NCBI GenBank assembly: GCA_905200615.1
Contig: CAJKLB010000012.1
Span: 1 to 47,513, forward strand
DNA: 47,513 nt
Source: an uncultured Selenomonadales bacterium
GTDB taxonomy: Bacteria; Bacillota; Clostridia; Christensenellales; QALW01
Direction: 5' to 3'
Of the stretch, positions 8,172 through 16,364 are shown in pieces (the stretch's first letter is position 1; every line of letters starts with the position of its first letter). Made by a program: the position numbers and the translations under genes. A model generated the notes under the pieces. The model saw nothing but the letters and a program-made list of their open reading frames with translations. It was not told where the DNA came from and did no database searches.

Positions 8172-8843
8172 ATGGTTTATATTGTAGAAGACGATAATAA
8201 TATACGTGAACTCGTTGTGTATACTCTCTCCTCTACGGGAATTCCCACCTCAGGTTTCGCGCTGCCGTCACTTTTTTGGGCAGAAATGAAAAAACAATTG
8301 CCTGACCTTGTGATGCTGGATATCATGCTGCCGGAAGAAGACGGTCTTTCTATTTTGGAAAAACTGCGCGCGGATTCTCGCTATAAAGATCTGCCGGTTA
8401 TTTTGCTTACCGCTAAGGGCACCGAATACGATAAAGTTCTCGGTTTTGAAAAAGGCGCCGATGATTATATTCCCAAGCCCTTTGGTATGATGGAAATGGT
8501 GGCAAGAGTAAAAGCACTGCTGCGCAGAAGCACACAGAGCAAAAATCCTCAGGAATATACGGTGGGGCCTTTATATGTATGTCCCTCCACCCATTCGGTA
8601 AAAGTCAACGGACAGGAAATTCCGCTCACGTTAAAAGAATTTGAACTTTTATGCCTTCTGCTGGAGAAAAAAAATTTAGTACTTACACGGGATCAGCTGC
8701 TGAACCATATTTGGGGCTATTCCTTTGACGGCGAAAATCGCACCGTCGATGTACATATCCGTACACTTCGCCAAAAACTCGGCAGCGCCGGCAGTATGAT
8801 TGAAACGATACGCGGCGTAGGCTATAAGATTACCCGTCCGTAA
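8172..8843 (+). CDS. OmpR/PhoB-family response regulator, orphan
   Basis: This 223-residue protein has a receiver domain (1-120) with the acidic pair Glu6-Asp7-Asp8, phospho-acceptor Asp50 (VMLDIMLPEEDG), Thr80 and Lys102 (PKPF). A winged-helix output domain (about 125-223) follows, with NRTVDVHIRTLRQKLG as recognition helix and TIRGVGYKI as the wing. It is complete and should bind DNA once phosphorylated. No histidine kinase lies next to it; neighbours are an aminotransferase (27 bases upstream) and an HD-domain protein (15 bases downstream). AAAGGAG lies 6 bases before the ATG. Its kinase must be elsewhere, or it may work without one. Confidence 0.92.
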   Translation: MVYIVEDDNNIRELVVYTLSSTGIPTSGFALPSLFWAEMKKQLPDLVMLDIMLPEEDGLSILEKLRADSRYKDLPVILLTAKGTEYDKVLGFEKGADDYIPKPFGMMEMVARVKALLRRSTQSKNPQEYTVGPLYVCPSTHSVKVNGQEIPLTLKEFELLCLLLEKKNLVLTRDQLLNHIWGYSFDGENRTVDVHIRTLRQKLGSAGSMIETIRGVGYKITRP

Positions 8844-8858
8844 CCACAAGGAGTTTTT

Positions 8859-9518
8859 ATGATAAGCTTTGAAGATATAAAAAACAATGCCGCGGTAAAA
8901 ACCTATATTCAAAAAGCCGATGTTTCCTTACAGGCACTGGGCTATACCGAACACAGCTTTGCCCATGTAACAAAGGTAGCCGTCTGCGCGGGCGATATTC
9001 TGGCACAGCTAAACTATCCGCCTCATGAGGTAGAACTGGCAAAAATCGCCGGCTACCTGCACGATATCGGAAACTTAGTGAATCGGATTGATCATTCCCA
9101 AAGCGGCGCGGTGATGGCTTTTCGTATATTAGACCACATGGATATGGACGCCGAAGATGTAGCGACAATTATTACCGCCATCGGCAATCATGACGAAGGT
9201 ACGGGCGTTCCCGTGGACGAAGTTTCCGCCGCCTTGATTTTAGCCGATAAATCAGATGTTCGCCGCAGCCGGGTGCGAAACAGCGATATTTCTACTTTTG
9301 ATATCCATGATCGGGTAAATTTTTCGGTAAAGGATTCTTCCTTAAAAATCAGTTCAGATAAAACCTCCATCACTCTATTTCTTGAAATCGAAACCAAATA
9401 CAGCAGCATTATGGATTACTTTGAAATTTTTCTGGACCGCATGATCCTCTGCCGAAAAGCCGCTGAAAAGCTGGGCTTGAAATTCCGCCTGGAGATTAAC
9501 GGTCAGACTTTGCTGTAA
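8859..9518 (+). CDS. HD-domain phosphohydrolase-like protein
   Basis: This 219-residue protein has the metal ligands of the HD superfamily in order: His32/His36 (EHSFAHV), the His68-Asp69 pair (YLHDIGN), His111-Asp112 (GNHDEG) and Asp130 (LADKSD). Such proteins hydrolyse phosphate esters of nucleotides, often signalling nucleotides. The C-terminal 70 residues (TLFLEIETKYSSIMDYFEIFLDRM) form a second, unassigned alpha/beta segment. It starts 15 bases after the orphan response regulator with AAGGAG in front, suggesting one operon. It lacks the HD-GYP signature, so cyclic-di-GMP hydrolysis is not indicated. Confidence 0.8.
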   Translation: MISFEDIKNNAAVKTYIQKADVSLQALGYTEHSFAHVTKVAVCAGDILAQLNYPPHEVELAKIAGYLHDIGNLVNRIDHSQSGAVMAFRILDHMDMDAEDVATIITAIGNHDEGTGVPVDEVSAALILADKSDVRRSRVRNSDISTFDIHDRVNFSVKDSSLKISSDKTSITLFLEIETKYSSIMDYFEIFLDRMILCRKAAEKLGLKFRLEINGQTLL

Positions 9519-9539
9519 AAACGCCTTATCTGCTGAAAA

Positions 9540-9558
9540 AAGACGGCCATGCCGTCTT
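9540..9558 (-). terminator. Hairpin terminator reading leftward (lysozyme side)
   Basis: An 8-bp perfect stem (AAGACGGC/GCCGTCTT) with a CAT loop. The U-tract lies only on the minus-strand side (CTTTTTTC), so it fits the end of the lysozyme transcript, although it lies beyond the plus-strand gene's own terminator. Confidence 0.6.
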
Positions 9559-9604
9559 AAAATACAGACTCTTTGTTTAAAAATTTTCGCTTTCTCCACA
9601 AGAT

Positions 9605-9642
9605 GAAATCCCTGCTTTTTATAAGGGATTTCATTTTATTTT
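9605..9642 (+). terminator. Hairpin terminator reading rightward (HD-protein operon)
   Basis: A 9-bp perfect stem (GAAATCCCT 9605-9613, AGGGATTTC 9624-9632) with a 10-base loop and the tail ATTTTATTTT. The T-rich tail covers the stop codon of the convergent lysozyme gene. Confidence 0.65.
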
Positions 9643-10373
9643 GCGTAATTGAAAAACTCCTGGCGGCTGCCGCAAAAGACATTGATATCGATATATCTTT
9701 CTCGGCCGTCATATCCCTGAAGCCGAGCTCTGTTGGTAAACTGCCAAAATGTCCAGGCGCGGCCGTCGCTTAAGCATGGCTCTGAAACTACGTTGCGGAT
9801 CCAGATATCACATTCTTCATAGGCGCCGGCAATATAGAGTTGGTAAGAACGTTCCGTAGCATAAAGAATGGGATCCATATGATAGTGTTCGCGCAGGGCT
9901 TTCATCATGCTATCCAGTTCCCGCCTTACCTGTGCCTGCGCCGGCGGATTTTTTTCATTTTCCCCGTAAAACTCCACATCAATGACCGGCGGCAGCATAG
10001 CTTCTGTTTTTTCTACATGTTCTATAAAATTTTCCGCCTGCGTTTGGCCGGGGCTGTCATAGCTGAAAAAATGATAGGCACCTACACGCAGGCCGTTTTG
10101 CTGTGCCTGTGTAAAGTTATAGTCAAAACATGCGTCAATAAAACTGCTGCCTTCCGTTGCTTTAATAAAGGCAAACTCAATTCCCTGACTGCTTAAAACA
10201 GCCCAATCAATTACCCCCTGATGGGCGGAAACATCCACTCCTCGTATAGGATAAAGCTCTTTTGAGGGATTGTTCAGCAAAAACACTCCGTAAAAGAACA
10301 GTAAAAAAATTAAAATAGCCGTTAACGCCAGCGCTGACGTACCGATCAACAGCCTTTTTTTATTGCCGGTCAC
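9636..10373 (-). CDS. GH25 lysozyme with N-terminal membrane anchor
   Basis: This 245-residue protein starts at the GTG at 10373, eight bases after GGAGGG; a longer frame runs back to 10457 but into the upstream gene and across a terminator hairpin. A basic start (TGNKKRLL) and a hydrophobic helix at about 8-33 form a signal anchor without an obvious cleavage site. Residues 42-245 are a glycoside hydrolase 25 barrel (N-acetylmuramidase): RGVDVSAHQG (Asp47), FAFIKATEG, GAYHFF, and the catalytic PVIDVEF (Asp132, Glu134), ending in WQFTNRARLQGYDG. It should cleave peptidoglycan outside the membrane. It lies alone between two terminators and is about 4 kb from the phage-type holin gene on the other strand, so it is more likely a cell-wall enzyme than that holin's partner. 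Confidence 0.9.
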   Translation of the reverse strand: MTGNKKRLLIGTSALALTAILIFLLFFYGVFLLNNPSKELYPIRGVDVSAHQGVIDWAVLSSQGIEFAFIKATEGSSFIDACFDYNFTQAQQNGLRVGAYHFFSYDSPGQTQAENFIEHVEKTEAMLPPVIDVEFYGENEKNPPAQAQVRRELDSMMKALREHYHMDPILYATERSYQLYIAGAYEECDIWIRNVVSEPCLSDGRAWTFWQFTNRARLQGYDGRERYIDINVFCGSRQEFFNYAK

Positions 10374-10391
10374 GGTATCTCCCTCCGTAAA

Positions 10392-10420
10392 CAAAAAGGA
10401 AGGCATGCCTTCCTTTTTTT
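10392..10420. terminator. Bidirectional terminator
   Basis: A perfect palindrome with core AAGGAAGGCATGCCTTCCTT, flanked by A and T tracts, so it can terminate in both directions. It separates the isomerase gene that ends at 10423 from the lysozyme gene starting at 10373. Confidence 0.75.
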
Positions 10421-10422
10421 CT

Positions 10423-11391
10423 TTATGCCCACCACATTTCGCCCATGGGCTGAACACTCATAATATCTTTGAGGAAATCAATCGCTTTTTCCAGTCCCTC
10501 TTCTACACTCATAAACATATCCTCATGCTCAATGGAGAGTACGCCGTCATAGCCAACCATGCGCAGCATGCTTACAAACTCTTTCCACTTAGCCGTATCC
10601 AACCCGTAGCCTACGGTGCGGAACGTCCACGGTCGGTTCAGTACATCACTGTAATGTCCCGTGGAAAGCACACCCGTCTTTTTTATATTTGCCGTATCCA
10701 GATAGGTATCCTTGGCGTGTACGTGATGAATCGCTTTGCCGCCCAGCATACGCACTGCTTCAGCGGGATCCATTCCCTGCCAAATGAGATGACTGGGATC
10801 GAAATTCGCGCCGATCGTATCTCCCACGGCTTCCCGCAGCCGCAGCAAAGACGCCGTATTATATACACAGAACCCCGGATGCATCTCCAATGCGATTTTG
10901 GTTACCCCGTGCGCGTTGGCAAAAGCAACGGCTTCTTTCCAGTAAGGAATCAGAACATCGTTCCATTGATACTCCAGAATATCCGCAAAATCCGGCGGCC
11001 AGGAGCAGGTTACCCAGTTAGGAACCTTATCTTCGGGAGATCCGCCCGGACATCCGGAAAAGGTTACTACGGTATCCACACCTAAAAGCTCTGCCATTTG
11101 TACGGTCTTTTCATAATCACTTTGAAATTTGGCCGCCGTGGCCTTGTTGGGATGTACGCAGTTACCATGGCAGGAAAGCGCGGAGATCTGAAGATCATAC
11201 TTTTTTAAAAGTGCCTTCAGCTCTTCTATTTTTTCAGGATTCCCCAGATAATCATCGGGATTCACATGCGTATTGCCGGGGAAGCCGCCGTTTCCGATTT
11301 CTACCATTTGGACGCCGCGCTCGTGCAGCCATTTTAAAGCTTCCTCAAGGCTTCTGTCATAGAGCGGAACCGTTAAAACACCAAGTTTCAT
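10423..11391 (-). CDS. Sugar phosphate isomerase/epimerase (TIM barrel)
   Basis: This 322-residue protein belongs to the xylose isomerase-like TIM-barrel superfamily (AP endonuclease 2 fold). Typical elements are the N-terminal MKLGVLTVPLYD, ALSCHGNCVHPN, a metal-ligand Glu in IALEMHPGF, NFDPSHLIWQG, HVHAKD and a late SIEHED. These supply the Glu, Asp, His and Glu ligands of the divalent metal. The ATG at 11391 follows AGGAGA by eight bases; a TTG two codons earlier is too close to that site. It starts 16 bases after the neighbouring isomerase of the same superfamily, so the two are co-transcribed. They probably act in sugar, inositol or uronate breakdown; the substrate cannot be told. Confidence 0.85.
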   Translation of the reverse strand: MKLGVLTVPLYDRSLEEALKWLHERGVQMVEIGNGGFPGNTHVNPDDYLGNPEKIEELKALLKKYDLQISALSCHGNCVHPNKATAAKFQSDYEKTVQMAELLGVDTVVTFSGCPGGSPEDKVPNWVTCSWPPDFADILEYQWNDVLIPYWKEAVAFANAHGVTKIALEMHPGFCVYNTASLLRLREAVGDTIGANFDPSHLIWQGMDPAEAVRMLGGKAIHHVHAKDTYLDTANIKKTGVLSTGHYSDVLNRPWTFRTVGYGLDTAKWKEFVSMLRMVGYDGVLSIEHEDMFMSVEEGLEKAIDFLKDIMSVQPMGEMWWA

Positions 11392-11407
11392 AATCAATCT
11401 CTCCTAT

Positions 11408-12142
11408 TTATGAAAAAATTTTTTTAATATTTTTCGCGCCTATCTCAACGCTTTTGAGCGGCGGACAGGAATATTCTTCCTGTTCCAGAATACCGATAGA
11501 GGTACCGCCGGCTTCCGCGGCCTGCATAATTTCCCGCCAAGGCAGAATTCCCGTGCCGAATTCCGCATTTTTTCCGTCGCTGCCGTATTCTTTCATATGA
11601 ATGGAGATCAAGCGACCGGTATTCTGTTCAATGAAAGCCACGGGATCGATACCGGCGGTTTTTACCCAGAATACGTCCGGCTGCAGTTTCAGTCCCTGAA
11701 CGGATGTAATATAGTCCATACCGCAGGTTCCGTTATCATCCAATGCTTTAAATTCAAAAGCATGGTTATGATATCCGAAATCAAAGCCCTCCGCAAGAAA
11801 AGCTTCCCGCATTTTTCCGATTTCTTCTACTGACTTTTTCGCGTCCTCAAGCGTATCGATTTTATACCAAGGCAGAACAATGTTCGTATTGCCCACGGCG
11901 TGGTTGAATTCTACTTCCTCTTTAAAATTATCGGTAAAACGGTGATATCCTACATGGGAAGAAATCGCTTTCAAACCCAAGTCCTCCAGCAGCATTTTCA
12001 TTTCCTTACCGCCGATTCCGTAATATCCGGCAAATTCAATGCTTTGAAAGCCCATTTCGGCTATTTTTTTCAACACCAGTGCCGCGTCTTTCGCGGTATC
12101 TTCCCGCAGGGAATAGAGTTGAAGGCCAAATCGTTTATCCAT
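11408..12142 (-). CDS. Sugar phosphate isomerase/epimerase, shorter paralogue
   Basis: This 244-residue protein is a second member of the xylose isomerase-like TIM-barrel superfamily. It has the N-terminal FGLQLYSLREDT, the barrel strand SIEFAGYYG, the ligand-bearing DFGYHNHAFEF, LQPDVFWVKTAG, ISIHMKEYG and a C-terminal GILEQEEYS. The YHNHAFEF motif is characteristic of this subgroup. It is the first gene of a two-gene operon, with AAGGAG before the ATG and a TTGAAA-17-TATACT promoter at 12175-12203. Function is assigned at superfamily level only. Confidence 0.85.
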   Translation of the reverse strand: MDKRFGLQLYSLREDTAKDAALVLKKIAEMGFQSIEFAGYYGIGGKEMKMLLEDLGLKAISSHVGYHRFTDNFKEEVEFNHAVGNTNIVLPWYKIDTLEDAKKSVEEIGKMREAFLAEGFDFGYHNHAFEFKALDDNGTCGMDYITSVQGLKLQPDVFWVKTAGIDPVAFIEQNTGRLISIHMKEYGSDGKNAEFGTGILPWREIMQAAEAGGTSIGILEQEEYSCPPLKSVEIGAKNIKKIFS

Positions 12143-12543
12143 AGCAGCTTCTCCTTTTTTTGTTTTCTCTTATTAGTATAAAGGAAAAAATTCTCTATTT
12201 CAAGACGAATATAGATATTTTTAAGACAAATCTTGCGGTTTTGCATCCATTAAGCATTGATATTCAAAACAGTATCTATTTCGCATCGTGGAAAATTGAT
12301 ACGGATCATTTATGATTAAGCGTTCTTTTGCAGTATCGCTCTTTATAAAAACTGTTATCTATCATACGTGTTGTTGCCGAAAAATATTGATACAACGAAA
12401 AAATTATACCGAAAGACAGAAGGAAATCTTTTCTCCCTATGCAGGCCTTATGATAGCTCAGGGATGAAAATTTTTTTGAAGCAACCTTTGCCTGCGCGCC
12501 GATTTCAAGGAAAACGCAACCGTTTTTGACAATTTCGTTATAT
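12143..12543. other. Intergenic region, 400 bases
   Basis: It holds the promoter of the isomerase operon at its left edge (12175-12203). The rest is AT-rich with no supported gene: a reverse open frame of 85 codons overlaps the neighbouring radical SAM gene, has no ribosome site and no recognisable sequence. Confidence 0.5.
12175..12203 (-). promoter_or_regulatory. Promoter of the isomerase operon
   Basis: On the minus strand TTGAAA (12203-12198), 17 bases, TATACT (12180-12175). It lies 33 bases before the start codon of the shorter isomerase. Confidence 0.65.
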
Positions 12544-13410
12544 TTATACGCCGGAAAGATCAAAGGCAGGGGTATATTCCTCTTTGGCGGAAGAGAGTTC
12601 CTGCAAAAAGCCTTCCCGCACTCCTTTTTTCAGCATGTAGTTGCGCGCAATAATATATTCTTTTTTACTGATTCGACGGTTTAATTCGTCAAAGGGCAAG
12701 AGCGTATAGGGGGTATACTGACTCATTAGTGAAAAGAGCACGTCGCCCTTATGGAAAGTACGGCTGATCCAATCGATTACGCCCAAGGTGTTTTCTATAT
12801 TGTTGGGCAGAATCAGGTGGCGTATCAGTACCCCGCGCCGCAGCAGACCGTCTTTTATTAGATACGGACCGGTTTGCCGGAACATTTCCCAAATAGCTTT
12901 TTGGGCTTTTTCGGGATAATCCGGCGCGTGAGCGTATTTTTCCGCCGCTTTCTTTGATGAAAACTTAAAGTCAGGCAAATAGACGTCGACCAACCCCGAC
13001 AGCATCCGTAGAGCCGTACGGGTTTCATAGGCGGAGGAATTCCATACTACCGGAAGAGGAGCCTTTTTGAGCAGTGGTATCAGCTGCTGCGTATAATGTG
13101 TGGGCGTAACAAAATTCAAGTTATGCGCCCCTGCCGTTTTCAACTCATAAAAGATTTCCGTTAAGCGTTCCGGAGAGATTCTTTTTCCTACGCCGCCTTT
13201 TGAGATTTGGCTGTTTTGACAAAAGACACATCGCATATTACAGCCGGTAAAAAATATAGCGCCGCTGCCGTTGGTACCGCTTATGCAGGGTTCTTCCCAA
13301 TGATGCAGTCCGGCCCGCGCCAGCTTCAGTGTATCATCCGCGCCGCAGAAGCCCGTCGTGACGGATCGGTCCGCCTTGCATCGGCGCGGACAAAGCGTAC
13401 AGGGCGTCAT
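12544..13410 (-). CDS. Radical SAM protein, PflA-like (PflX/COG1313 type)
   Basis: This 288-residue protein carries the radical SAM cluster CNMRCVFC (Cys57, Cys61, Cys64, the CxxxCxxC motif that binds the [4Fe-4S] cluster cleaving S-adenosylmethionine). Before it, four cysteines at 4, 7, 11 and 22 (CTLCPRRC...GFCG) mark the subfamily annotated as pyruvate formate-lyase activating enzyme-like or PflX. Its true substrate is generally unknown. The start ATG at 13410 overlaps the stop of the upstream hydrolase gene as ATGA, with ACGGAGG in front, so the two genes are translationally coupled; an upstream in-frame ATG at 13449 lies inside the hydrolase gene. No glycyl-radical enzyme lies in the window. 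Confidence 0.88.
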   Translation of the reverse strand: MTPCTLCPRRCKADRSVTTGFCGADDTLKLARAGLHHWEEPCISGTNGSGAIFFTGCNMRCVFCQNSQISKGGVGKRISPERLTEIFYELKTAGAHNLNFVTPTHYTQQLIPLLKKAPLPVVWNSSAYETRTALRMLSGLVDVYLPDFKFSSKKAAEKYAHAPDYPEKAQKAIWEMFRQTGPYLIKDGLLRRGVLIRHLILPNNIENTLGVIDWISRTFHKGDVLFSLMSQYTPYTLLPFDELNRRISKKEYIIARNYMLKKGVREGFLQELSSAKEEYTPAFDLSGV

Positions 13411-14180
13411 AAGCAACCTCCGTTCGTATTGAGCAGCGGCAGCAGCCATGTATAGAATTCATTTTGAGCATAGCGTTCCATGAAAGGGCTGTGTCCGCAG
13501 CGCTGTAAAACAAGCACTTGTATGGGAAGATTTTTCAAAGGTTCCCATACACCCTCGGGCGGGTGAGGATCTTCCTGCCCGAAAACAAAGAAAAGTTCGC
13601 AAGAAAGATTTTTAAAGCAGGAAAGGATTTCTCCTGCTTTGCGCATTTGATCGGCTTCCTTCCAAACACGTGTCATCATTTCCTCATCTACTTTATCTGC
13701 TTTATGTAAAGACAAATCTTGTGGACAGTAATTGTCGGTACGGTCAAAAAAAGAATGAAGAGTTTCTTTATTTCCTTCCGCGCTTTTTAAGAGCGTCTGA
13801 AAGCGAATTCTTTCTTCTTCGGAAAGTCTGGCGGCTCTGCGAAGGTTAATTTGACCGGCGTAATGCGTCTCTAAAGGCGGACAGCCGATTAAAATAAGCT
13901 TTTCCGTGCGCTGCGGGTATTTTTGGGCAAAAAGGGCAGCCAGCCATGCGCCCCAAGAATGACCGATGAATGTCAGTCGACTTCCTGAAAGATTTTCTGT
14001 TTGACGAAAAAGCTCATCTACCAGACCCATGACAGAATATTCCGATTGCAGCGGTTCGGCGATACCTAATCCCGATCGCTTATACAGCTCTGCGGCAAAG
14101 CCCCGCAGGGAACCGATTGCTCCGGGACCGCCATGCAGTACAAGAGTTTGGTAGGGAGCGCTTCCGTAAAAACGTATCAT
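13407..14180 (-). CDS. Alpha/beta hydrolase, proline iminopeptidase-like
   Basis: This 257-residue protein shows the oxyanion-hole motif LVLHGGPG (about 13-20), the nucleophile elbow FIGHSWG (Ser75), an acid in FGQEDPH and the catalytic His in RCGHSPF. HGGPG is typical of prolyl iminopeptidases and related hydrolases. No signal peptide. The ATG at 14180 has CAGGAGA in front; an earlier in-frame ATG at 14246 lies upstream of the ribosome site, in the promoter region. Its stop overlaps the start of the radical SAM gene. The substrate is not determined. Confidence 0.85.
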   Translation of the reverse strand: MIRFYGSAPYQTLVLHGGPGAIGSLRGFAAELYKRSGLGIAEPLQSEYSVMGLVDELFRQTENLSGSRLTFIGHSWGAWLAALFAQKYPQRTEKLILIGCPPLETHYAGQINLRRAARLSEEERIRFQTLLKSAEGNKETLHSFFDRTDNYCPQDLSLHKADKVDEEMMTRVWKEADQMRKAGEILSCFKNLSCELFFVFGQEDPHPPEGVWEPLKNLPIQVLVLQRCGHSPFMERYAQNEFYTWLLPLLNTNGGCL

Positions 14181-14216
14181 ACTGTTTTCTCCTGTTTTTT
14201 GATTCTCGATATTTGT

Positions 14217-14246
14217 ATTGTAACATAGAATGGATGTCACATACAA
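14217..14246 (-). promoter_or_regulatory. Promoter of the hydrolase/radical SAM pair
   Basis: On the minus strand TTGTAT (14246-14241), 18 bases, TACAAT (14222-14217) preceded by TGT, an extended -10. It lies 37 bases before the hydrolase start. Confidence 0.55.
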
Positions 14247-14268
14247 GCATAATCCTTTCTTTTTCCAT

Positions 14269-14276
14269 GCTATACT
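14269..14276 (+). promoter_or_regulatory. Extended -10 element before the tail-fibre gene
   Basis: TGCTATACT-type extended -10 box (TATACT at 14271-14276) without a clear -35. It would start transcription near 14283, leaving a leader of about 45 bases before the TTG at 14330. It is divergent from the hydrolase promoter in the same 150-base region. Confidence 0.4.
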
Positions 14277-14329
14277 AAAAACAGAGGCGCAAAAAATCCG
14301 CGCTTATTTTTATTGAGGAGGAATCGGTT

Positions 14330-15859
14330 TTGTTGACGTTTACGGTAAAAGATCAGGAAATCACGCGTACCGACACGGAAAAAATAATCGCCGGAAGCGT
14401 GAATTATGTGCAGGCCATGTTCAATTTTGACGAGGATTGGAACGACCTTGTCATCACGGCATATTTTCAAATAGGAAATATCCGGCGTGCCGTATATTCG
14501 GTACAAAACGGCGTTGCGATTACCGTGCCCTGGGAAGTTCTTCGACCGGGAAATCTGCATGTATATGTGGAAGGATATGACGGTACCGTGCGTTTGGCCG
14601 CGGCACGTATGAAGCGTCCTGTAAGGGTGTTCCCCAGCGGAAGGATTCATTGCGCGCAGCCTGCGGGTGAGCCGTCAAAGGATGTATATGAACAGCTGCT
14701 GGATGCGTTTGAAGAATCAAAAGATCTTGTAGAGCAGATTTATGCGGATGCGCAGAACGGAGAACTTGACGGAAAGAGTTTGGAGTTTATATGGGACGGT
14801 ACACGGCTGGGCGTCAGAAAAGAGGGTGAGGAAACCTATTTGTTTTCCGATCTTATCGGGGTCAGCGGCGTGTATGTAGGCAGCGGAGATATTCCGCCGG
14901 GGTATCATGTGCAGATTGATCCTGAGGGAAGCGCGCAAAGATTAGTGTTATCGGTAAACGGTGTTTTTCCTGATGAAAACGGTGATATTGCGGCGCAGAC
15001 AGTAATATCCAATTTAAAACTCAGCAATTTTGAAAACGACGCGGGATATGCCCTGGAAAGCTATGTTGATGAAAAAACTTTTTTTAAGGAAGAAAAAAAT
15101 TTCTTTTCCGATAGCTGCTTTGAAACATGGCCCGACGGGTGGGAACTGGATAATTTCGGATCCGGTTCCATGAAAACGAGCGAGGGAGTACAAATTACGG
15201 CAGGATATACGCTGCAGCAGAAAATTTCCACTGCCGGCCTGAACGGCAGTCTGATTTTTTCCATTGGCAGTATCTGCAATACAAACGGAATTTACGAAAG
15301 CATGGGGCAGTCGTATTCCCACACGATTACCTGCTTTATCGGAGATACCGAGGTCACCTATACCATGGAGGGCGGACAGGAACATACCGATGTAGAGATA
15401 GAAATTGACGTCTCCGGCATTACCGGTGATACGGTATACGCCGGCATGAGAGGCGGATCCGGAGCATCGGAATCCACTACCGTGATTCAAAATTTCAGGC
15501 TTATCTCGGTGAATCAGGCAGCGGATTTACAAAGCGCCTTGCAGCTGCATAATACCAGTTCATCAGCGCATCCTGATTTGGAAGAACGCCTTACAAAGTT
15601 CGCAAATGCCGGCCGTGCGCTTTGTTTTTCTAATTATCAAGCTATGCTTGCGGCCATTACGGCAGATCAACCGCTTTGCCCCGGGCAGACGATATATATA
15701 GAAACTTCCGGATGTCCGGATGTATGGATCAGCAGCAACGATAATGCTTTTTTAGGCGCTTATTCGTATACTTCCGACGCACAAATGATACAGGATTTAA
15801 AAAACACGGGATCTATTATACACAGAGGACATATGATAAGACCCATAAAGGCCGTATAA
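14330..15859 (+). CDS. Phage tail fibre/baseplate upper protein-like
   Basis: This 509-residue protein begins with TTG at 14330, eight bases after GAGGAGG. The N-terminal 90 residues (LTFTVKDQEITR..., FNFDEDWNDLVITAYF, VPWEVL) resemble the beta-sandwich found at the start of many Clostridia phage tail or baseplate fibre proteins. A linker follows (PSKDVYEQLLDAFEESKDLV, a short helical stretch, then SVNGVFPDENGDIAA, a typical fibre repeat), with a middle beta-rich domain and HNTSSSAHPDL near residue 405, also recurrent in tail fibres. It is the first gene of a four-gene phage-type cassette ending in a holin. No tail assembly genes are nearby. Receptor binding is inferred. Confidence 0.65.
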   Translation: MLTFTVKDQEITRTDTEKIIAGSVNYVQAMFNFDEDWNDLVITAYFQIGNIRRAVYSVQNGVAITVPWEVLRPGNLHVYVEGYDGTVRLAAARMKRPVRVFPSGRIHCAQPAGEPSKDVYEQLLDAFEESKDLVEQIYADAQNGELDGKSLEFIWDGTRLGVRKEGEETYLFSDLIGVSGVYVGSGDIPPGYHVQIDPEGSAQRLVLSVNGVFPDENGDIAAQTVISNLKLSNFENDAGYALESYVDEKTFFKEEKNFFSDSCFETWPDGWELDNFGSGSMKTSEGVQITAGYTLQQKISTAGLNGSLIFSIGSICNTNGIYESMGQSYSHTITCFIGDTEVTYTMEGGQEHTDVEIEIDVSGITGDTVYAGMRGGSGASESTTVIQNFRLISVNQAADLQSALQLHNTSSSAHPDLEERLTKFANAGRALCFSNYQAMLAAITADQPLCPGQTIYIETSGCPDVWISSNDNAFLGAYSYTSDAQMIQDLKNTGSIIHRGHMIRPIKAV

Positions 15860-15890
15860 GTTTTTTATATTAAAATAGGAGGAAATGAAT

Positions 15891-16364
15891 ATGAGCATTC
15901 CGGTTTTACGAGTGTTTGACAATACAGGAAAAAATATTGAAATTCCGGCAATTAAAGGGGAACCGGGAGATTTGACTTCAAATATTCTGCTGAGCGCGGG
16001 CAGTGATTCCGGCGATTATACTCTGCGGTATTCCGATGGAATTCAGATTTCTTACGGATCGTTCGGGGCGCAGGTGCAAAGTGCGGAGTCGTTAGCAGAG
16101 CTGAATGATACAAAAATTTTTTGTACGCTTTCTTTGATCTTACCGATTTCTATGCAAAATCGCATTTTTTCCGGAGATTTTCTTTTTGAGCCTACGTTGT
16201 TTTTACAGTACACCGATACCGACGGTGAAGATGTTTGCTTGAGCTTGGACGGTAGCGCTACGATAACCTCCATTGAAAATATCAAGGGCCTCTTTCTGAG
16301 AAGCGCGGTATCAACAGCGTTGACGGGGCGTATTCGCTATTGCGCGATGGGCAGGTGGAAATAA
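15891..16364 (+). CDS. Small tail-fibre-associated protein, hypothetical
   Basis: This 157-residue protein starts at the ATG at 15891, eight bases after AGGAGG; an ATG two codons earlier sits only two bases from that site. It opens IPVLRVFDNTGKNIEIPAIKGEPG, the sort of short GxPG-containing lead-in found in phage fibre and baseplate proteins, followed by beta-rich sequence with no membrane segment. Its place between a fibre-like gene and the holin supports a structural or accessory role. No family can be named with confidence. Confidence 0.5.
   Translation: MSIPVLRVFDNTGKNIEIPAIKGEPGDLTSNILLSAGSDSGDYTLRYSDGIQISYGSFGAQVQSAESLAELNDTKIFCTLSLILPISMQNRIFSGDFLFEPTLFLQYTDTDGEDVCLSLDGSATITSIENIKGLFLRSAVSTALTGRIRYCAMGRWK

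Noticed and set aside
10363..11085. 240-codon frame antisense to the isomerase gene
   Set aside because: Crosses a terminator and opposes a well-supported gene; no ribosome site.
12306..12563. 85-codon reverse frame before the radical SAM gene's end
   Set aside because: Overlaps the conserved gene's 3' end, lacks a ribosome site and any recognisable sequence.
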